64,000 nt of DNA, taken from positions 744,001 through 808,000 of the forward strand of contig NZ_JAGSYE010000002.1 of the NCBI RefSeq assembly GCF_025685565.1. Direction: 5' to 3'. The DNA is from Granulicella aggregans. Its GTDB lineage: Bacteria; Acidobacteriota; Terriglobia; Terriglobales; Acidobacteriaceae. Within the stretch, counting starts at the first letter, position 1. Each line of letters begins with the position of its first letter. Shown here piece after piece: positions 60,882 to 64,000 of this stretch. The position numbers and the translations under genes are program-made. The notes under the pieces were generated by a model. That model was not told the DNA's origin, made no database searches, and was given only the letters and a program-made list of their open reading frames with translations.

Positions 60882-60915
60882 GACCTTGTGAAAGAGCTCG
60901 AATAGAACGAAAACC

Positions 60916-60980
60916 GTGCCTCAGCGGCTAAAGCCGCATAGTAGATGAGGCACTTACGGCACGGCTGAAGCCGTGCCCTT
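60916..60980. repeat. GGCTAAAGCC/GGCTGAAGCC intergenic repeat pair
   Basis: GTGCCTCA (60916-60923) pairs with TGAGGCAC (60946-60953), enclosing GCGGCTAAAGCCGC. A second palindrome, GGCACGGCTGAAGCCGTGCC, follows. It is related to the repeat at 23672-23743. Confidence 0.7.
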
Positions 60981-61015
60981 AAGCAGGACCGCAGATTTCG
61001 ACAAGTTCCGAAAAT

Positions 61016-61048
61016 GAAGAGGCCCGGCGAGATTCGCCGGGCCTCTTC
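61016..61048. terminator. Perfect 15-bp hairpin between convergent genes
   Basis: GAAGAGGCCCGGCGA (61016-61030) pairs perfectly with TCGCCGGGCCTCTTC (61034-61048) around GAT. It stands between the convergent VWA gene and the PNGase A-like gene and can end both transcripts. Confidence 0.9.
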
Positions 61049-61063
61049 GTTTGGGACAGGGGA

Positions 61064-62803
61064 CTACCACTTATCGTCATGGTCCTTGCAGGCCTTGCCA
61101 TCGGTGACTGAAGTCAGCTTCTGGTTTGCAGCAGTCAGCGAACGGCTGTAGCAAGCGCCATCGCTGTCCTTGCTGGTGTAGCTGGCCGATGAGTTGCCGA
61201 CACCCGCCGCAGTCAAGCTGAATGACGAGCTGAACTGCAGAACGTCCGTCGAGTTCACTTCTTCGTCCGACTTCTTCTTGAAGAACTCGAAGCCGTTGAT
61301 CGCCTTCGATTCGCGGACAATGTCCTTCTGGCTAGAGGTGACCGTCTGGGTATAGCTTCCGTCGGGGTTATAGACGAAGACATAGTTCAGATTCAGCGGA
61401 TAGGAGAAGTGCTTGGTGGTCTGCTCCGTGAGGTAACCGCTGCGGGTTGTGGTCACAGAGTCGACCGTGGTGGTCTGTACAACATCCTGATCGTCTGGGC
61501 CGATGTTCGGGTTTACATCGACGGTCTGGGTGTTGAGGAAGTCGACCGCCTGCTCGACCGTGGTTTCAACTCGTCCGTGCGAGGTGTCGACGTAGCCCTT
61601 GATCTCGAACTTGCGCTTTGATCCAACCGCAACGGTTCCGGTGGTGGTGCCGTTGGCGTCGGTGACGAGGTTCTCGGTGACGACGGGCGTGGGGTTCAGC
61701 GTGAGCGTGTTGCTGATGAGGCCGCCGGAGGTGTGCTTGCGGCCCTTGTCCGTGTAGGCGAGCACGTTGCCGGTGACGAGAAAGTAGCTGTCCGCGTTGT
61801 AGACGCCGATGCCAACCGTGTGGGGCTCGCCGTCGGCGAGGATGCCCGCGAAGGGTGTCAGGTCGACGCGATAGGGCTTGAAGTTGAGGGTCTGGACGCC
61901 GGTGATGGGCTCCCACAGGTAGGGATCGATGCCGCCGGTGTAGATCCACGGATAGACCGGAGCGACGCCGGCGGGATTGCCGTCGATGGTGATCTCGGTC
62001 TCGCGGAAGGCGGTGCTGCCGCAGCTTTCGAGGTTGCCGGTCTGGTCGTTGGGGACGCAGAGGTACCAGAACTCGTCGTTGGACTGGCTCTGGGAGATGA
62101 CGTCCAGGAAGACCTTTTCAGTGTTGGCGGGCAGGTTGAGGACCTGAGTGATCTGCTGGCCGGAGTTGACGGTGCCGGCATCACCGCCGGTGCCGTTCAC
62201 GGGCACGACGACATCAGGAACGACGGGCGCGGGCGACTTCCAGGAGGCGGGGTAGAACTCGAGCGCGGCGTTCGCATAGATGATGCCGGTGTAGGTGGAG
62301 TCGACCTCGTTGCCGATGTTGGCCTCGCCGGTCTGGGCCGCCTTGAGGATGGCGGAGAGATCGGTGACGTCGCGCTCGACGTGCCAGGAGGGGCTGAGCG
62401 CGCTGCGGGGCTCGGCGGTGGTGCCGTAGTAGATGCTGGCGTGTCCGAGGTAGAAGGCGGCGGTGCGGTCGAACTGGCGGCCGGCGGTGACGGTGAAGTC
62501 GGCGGTAAAGACGACCTTCGCCCAGGGACCGGCGCACTTGGCCGGGGGAGCGTAGCTCATGACGACCGGGGTGAAGCCTTCGAACTGCTGTTCCTTGAGC
62601 AGAGGGACGACGCAGGGCTTGGTCTCGGGGCGGCTGACGAGGGGCTCCGCGCTGACCGGGTTCGACGATCCAACCTGAGGGGTAGATGGCGGAATGACCA
62701 CCTGCGCGCCAAGCGACGCGGCAAAGAGGAGCGGAAGAAGGGTTGTTCCAGCGATAAGACGGGGACGGCGCAAGGAGGGATTGGGAGTTTTCGGGAAACG
62801 CAC
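61064..62803 (-). CDS. Secreted PNGase A-like peptide:N-glycosidase
   Basis: The start is GTG 62803 with AAAGGA 7 nt upstream. The 579-residue product has a signal peptide with the core AGTTLLPLLFAASLGAQ. The PNGase A (PF12222) motifs are PPAKCAGPWAKVVFTADFTV and GRQFDRTAAFYLGHASIYYG. AEPRSALSPSWHVERDVTDL, EVDSTYTGIIYANAALEFYP and SYFLVTGNVLAYTDKGRKH are further matches. PNGase A cleaves whole N-glycans from glycoproteins or glycopeptides; related acid-active enzymes have been described from acidobacteria. Here it probably feeds on eukaryotic (plant or fungal) glycoproteins. Confidence 0.85.
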   Translation of the reverse strand: MRFPKTPNPSLRRPRLIAGTTLLPLLFAASLGAQVVIPPSTPQVGSSNPVSAEPLVSRPETKPCVVPLLKEQQFEGFTPVVMSYAPPAKCAGPWAKVVFTADFTVTAGRQFDRTAAFYLGHASIYYGTTAEPRSALSPSWHVERDVTDLSAILKAAQTGEANIGNEVDSTYTGIIYANAALEFYPASWKSPAPVVPDVVVPVNGTGGDAGTVNSGQQITQVLNLPANTEKVFLDVISQSQSNDEFWYLCVPNDQTGNLESCGSTAFRETEITIDGNPAGVAPVYPWIYTGGIDPYLWEPITGVQTLNFKPYRVDLTPFAGILADGEPHTVGIGVYNADSYFLVTGNVLAYTDKGRKHTSGGLISNTLTLNPTPVVTENLVTDANGTTTGTVAVGSKRKFEIKGYVDTSHGRVETTVEQAVDFLNTQTVDVNPNIGPDDQDVVQTTTVDSVTTTRSGYLTEQTTKHFSYPLNLNYVFVYNPDGSYTQTVTSSQKDIVRESKAINGFEFFKKKSDEEVNSTDVLQFSSSFSLTAAGVGNSSASYTSKDSDGACYSRSLTAANQKLTSVTDGKACKDHDDKW

Positions 62804-62974
62804 AGGAGATCCTTTCAGGCCTAGCAGGATGCTGCTCAAACTAACACAAAAGTTGCAGATTTGTGGAGAGCAAACGTTCAAGCTTCGATGAGGCGGCAAA
62901 GATCGTGCAGCGCTCTCCTTGACAGACTAGGAGAGCGTTGATACTTTCTCTCCTAGACGATCAAGGAGAGACGC
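62804..62974. other. Divergent region between PNGase and padR
   Basis: It holds the promoter and operators listed next; no other gene is apparent. Confidence 0.6.
62913..62970 (+). promoter_or_regulatory. padR promoter with two operator-like palindromes
   Basis: TTGACA (62919-62924) and TACTTT (62942-62947) are 17 bp apart. The -35 lies inside an imperfect palindrome, CTCTCCT...AGGAGAG (62913-62935). A second one (62948-62970), an inverted copy of the first, covers the start region and supplies the GGAGAG ribosome site. PadR proteins often bind such paired sites. Confidence 0.75.
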
Positions 62975-63316
62975 GTGGGCAAACAGGTTGATCTGCTGCA
63001 AGGAACTTTGGATCTGCTGATCCTGAAGGCGGTGTCGCTCGGGCCGCTGCACGGATACGGCGTGTTGCTGCGGATTCAGCAGATATCTGGCCAGCAACTG
63101 GAGATTCAACAGGGATCGCTGTATCCCGCGCTCTACCGGCTGGAGCACCAGGGGTGGATCGCGAGTGCGTGGGGCGAGTCGGAGAACAATCGCAAGGCAA
63201 AGTTCTACTCGCTTACCGCGACAGGCGAAAAGCAGTTGCGTACCGAAGAAGACCGCTGGAATCGTATGGCAGCGGTGATGGCAACGATCCTAAAGACCAC
63301 GAGCGAGGAGATATAG
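62975..63316 (+). CDS. PadR-family transcriptional regulator
   Basis: This 113-residue protein from GTG 62975 begins with the typical LLQGTLDLLILKAVSLGPLHGYGVLLRI helix and winged helix. QGSLYPALYRLEHQGWIASAW and KAKFYSLTATGEKQL follow. In acidobacteria this subclass precedes ADOP permease genes, as here (2 bp gap). It likely represses itself and the permease through the palindromes upstream. Confidence 0.9.
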   Translation: MGKQVDLLQGTLDLLILKAVSLGPLHGYGVLLRIQQISGQQLEIQQGSLYPALYRLEHQGWIASAWGESENNRKAKFYSLTATGEKQLRTEEDRWNRMAAVMATILKTTSEEI

Positions 63317-63318
63317 CC

Positions 63319-64000
63319 ATGAGCCTGTCTGCGCGGTTGCGTTCGTTTGCAAGATCGTTGGTTCACCGCTCCACTCTTGAGAGCGAGATGCAGTTCGAAG
63401 TCCGGTTCCACGTGGAGAGTCGCGCCGCTGATCTTGAGGCCACAGGTCTCACGCCTTCGCAGGCGCTGCGACAGGCGAAGATGGAGTTCGGGCCGGTCGC
63501 GACACATACGGACGGAATGCGGCGGGCGCTCGGTTTGAGGTGGGTTGATGAACTGCGTGGAGACATCGTCTATGCGGCTCGCATGTTGCGCCGAAGTCCA
63601 GGCTTCGTCCTCGTCGCAGTCGGCTCACTTGCCCTCGGCATAGGAGCCAACACCGTCATCTTCTCCCTGACCAAGAGCGTCCTCCTCGACCGCCTCGCCG
63701 TTGCCAGACCGCAGGAGCTCCGCCTCTTCTCCTACATCACAAGCAGATCGGGCAACAGCCCCATCCATAGTCGCTGGGGCAGCAACGATGCCACCGACGA
63801 TGGCGGCATCATCTCGCCCAACTTCAGCTACCCCATCTATCAACTTCTTCGCGATCAGAACCACGCCAATCCTGTCGTCGAGGAACTCTTCGCATTCAAA
63901 GATCTCGGCGAATATAGCCGCCTGACGGCAACCGTGGACGGGCACTCAGATGTCGTCACAGGCCAACTCGTCTCCGGAAATCTGTACGAACAACTCGACG
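63319..64000 (+). CDS. ADOP-type ABC transporter permease (3' end outside window)
   Basis: The frame starts at ATG 63319 and runs off the right edge, 227 codons visible. An N-terminal cytosolic segment (SEMQFEVRFHVESRAADLEA) is followed by a MacB-like opening: DIVYAARMLRRSPGFVLVAV, SLALGIGANTVIFSLTKSVL, a membrane helix and the start of a periplasmic domain (NFSYPIYQLLRD). The N-terminal tail before the helix is typical of ADOP proteins. The transported substrate is not known. Confidence 0.9.
   Translation, partial: MSLSARLRSFARSLVHRSTLESEMQFEVRFHVESRAADLEATGLTPSQALRQAKMEFGPVATHTDGMRRALGLRWVDELRGDIVYAARMLRRSPGFVLVAVGSLALGIGANTVIFSLTKSVLLDRLAVARPQELRLFSYITSRSGNSPIHSRWGSNDATDDGGIISPNFSYPIYQLLRDQNHANPVVEELFAFKDLGEYSRLTATVDGHSDVVTGQLVSGNLYEQLD

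Overview
The window looks like chromosomal DNA of an acidobacterium of the class Terriglobia (Granulicella, Edaphobacter or Terriglobus type). The grounds are gene content and dispersed repeats, not a database search: high GC, Uma2-family nucleases, a PadR regulator next to an ADOP-type (acidobacterial duplicated orphan permease) ABC permease, an HpnI-type hopanoid glycosyltransferase, a PNGase A-like secreted enzyme, and families of short palindromic repeats. About 60 protein genes are supported, most of them housekeeping. No tRNA, rRNA, CRISPR array, prophage or intact insertion sequence was recognised.

Layout. 1-7.6 kb: a Clp N-domain protein, an Uma2 protein, mnmA, small envelope proteins (a DUF948-like protein, a YtxH-like protein, a BON-domain lipoprotein), a UbiA-like membrane protein coupled to a methyltransferase, and sixA. 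7.7-15.8 kb: two tandem GT39 glycosyltransferases, hpnI, hspR, an acyltransferase and a LolA-like protein. 15.9-21.8 kb: a scattered dnaK/dnaJ region interrupted by a Nei-type DNA glycosylase, an orphan higA between direct repeats, a truncated VOC gene and two related 56-residue proteins. 22-34 kb: a pilM-N-O-P-pseudopilin operon with pilB and pilC, split by a divergent glycosyltransferase. 34-42.4 kb: ispD-ispF, a GNAT acetyltransferase, tilS, ftsH, Mn-catalase and phoU. 42.5-50.3 kb: a 1397-residue transporter/hydrolase/muramidase fusion, a zinc-ribbon protein, a cysteine-rich leader with a terminator in front of a sulfite/nitrite reductase, and rsmE. 50.4-57.7 kb: an arsR-SRPBCC pair, a degenerate SpoIIE-type phosphatase, hrcA-grpE-dnaJ, mrp, an acyl-CoA thioesterase and a TPR protein. 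57.8-64 kb: a MoxR/ChlI-like ATPase with a VWA partner, PNGase A, padR, and an ABC permease that runs off the end.

The most interesting points are: (1) a leader peptide with a CCCC run followed by a perfect hairpin and T-rich tract just before the sulfite reductase, which reads as a cysteine-responsive attenuator; (2) a single reading frame joining a sodium:solute symporter, an AmiE/beta-lactamase-like hydrolase and a NamZ (DUF1343) exo-muramidase, apparently a one-protein peptidoglycan salvage machine; (3) two GT39 paralogues that each carry a different dispersed palindromic repeat, in frame, in the same loop; (4) an orphan higA between two 89-bp direct repeats, one of which truncates a VOC gene. 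Heat-shock control also looks layered: HspR and HrcA are both encoded, with two DnaJ proteins and inverted repeats at the dnaK and dnaJ promoters.
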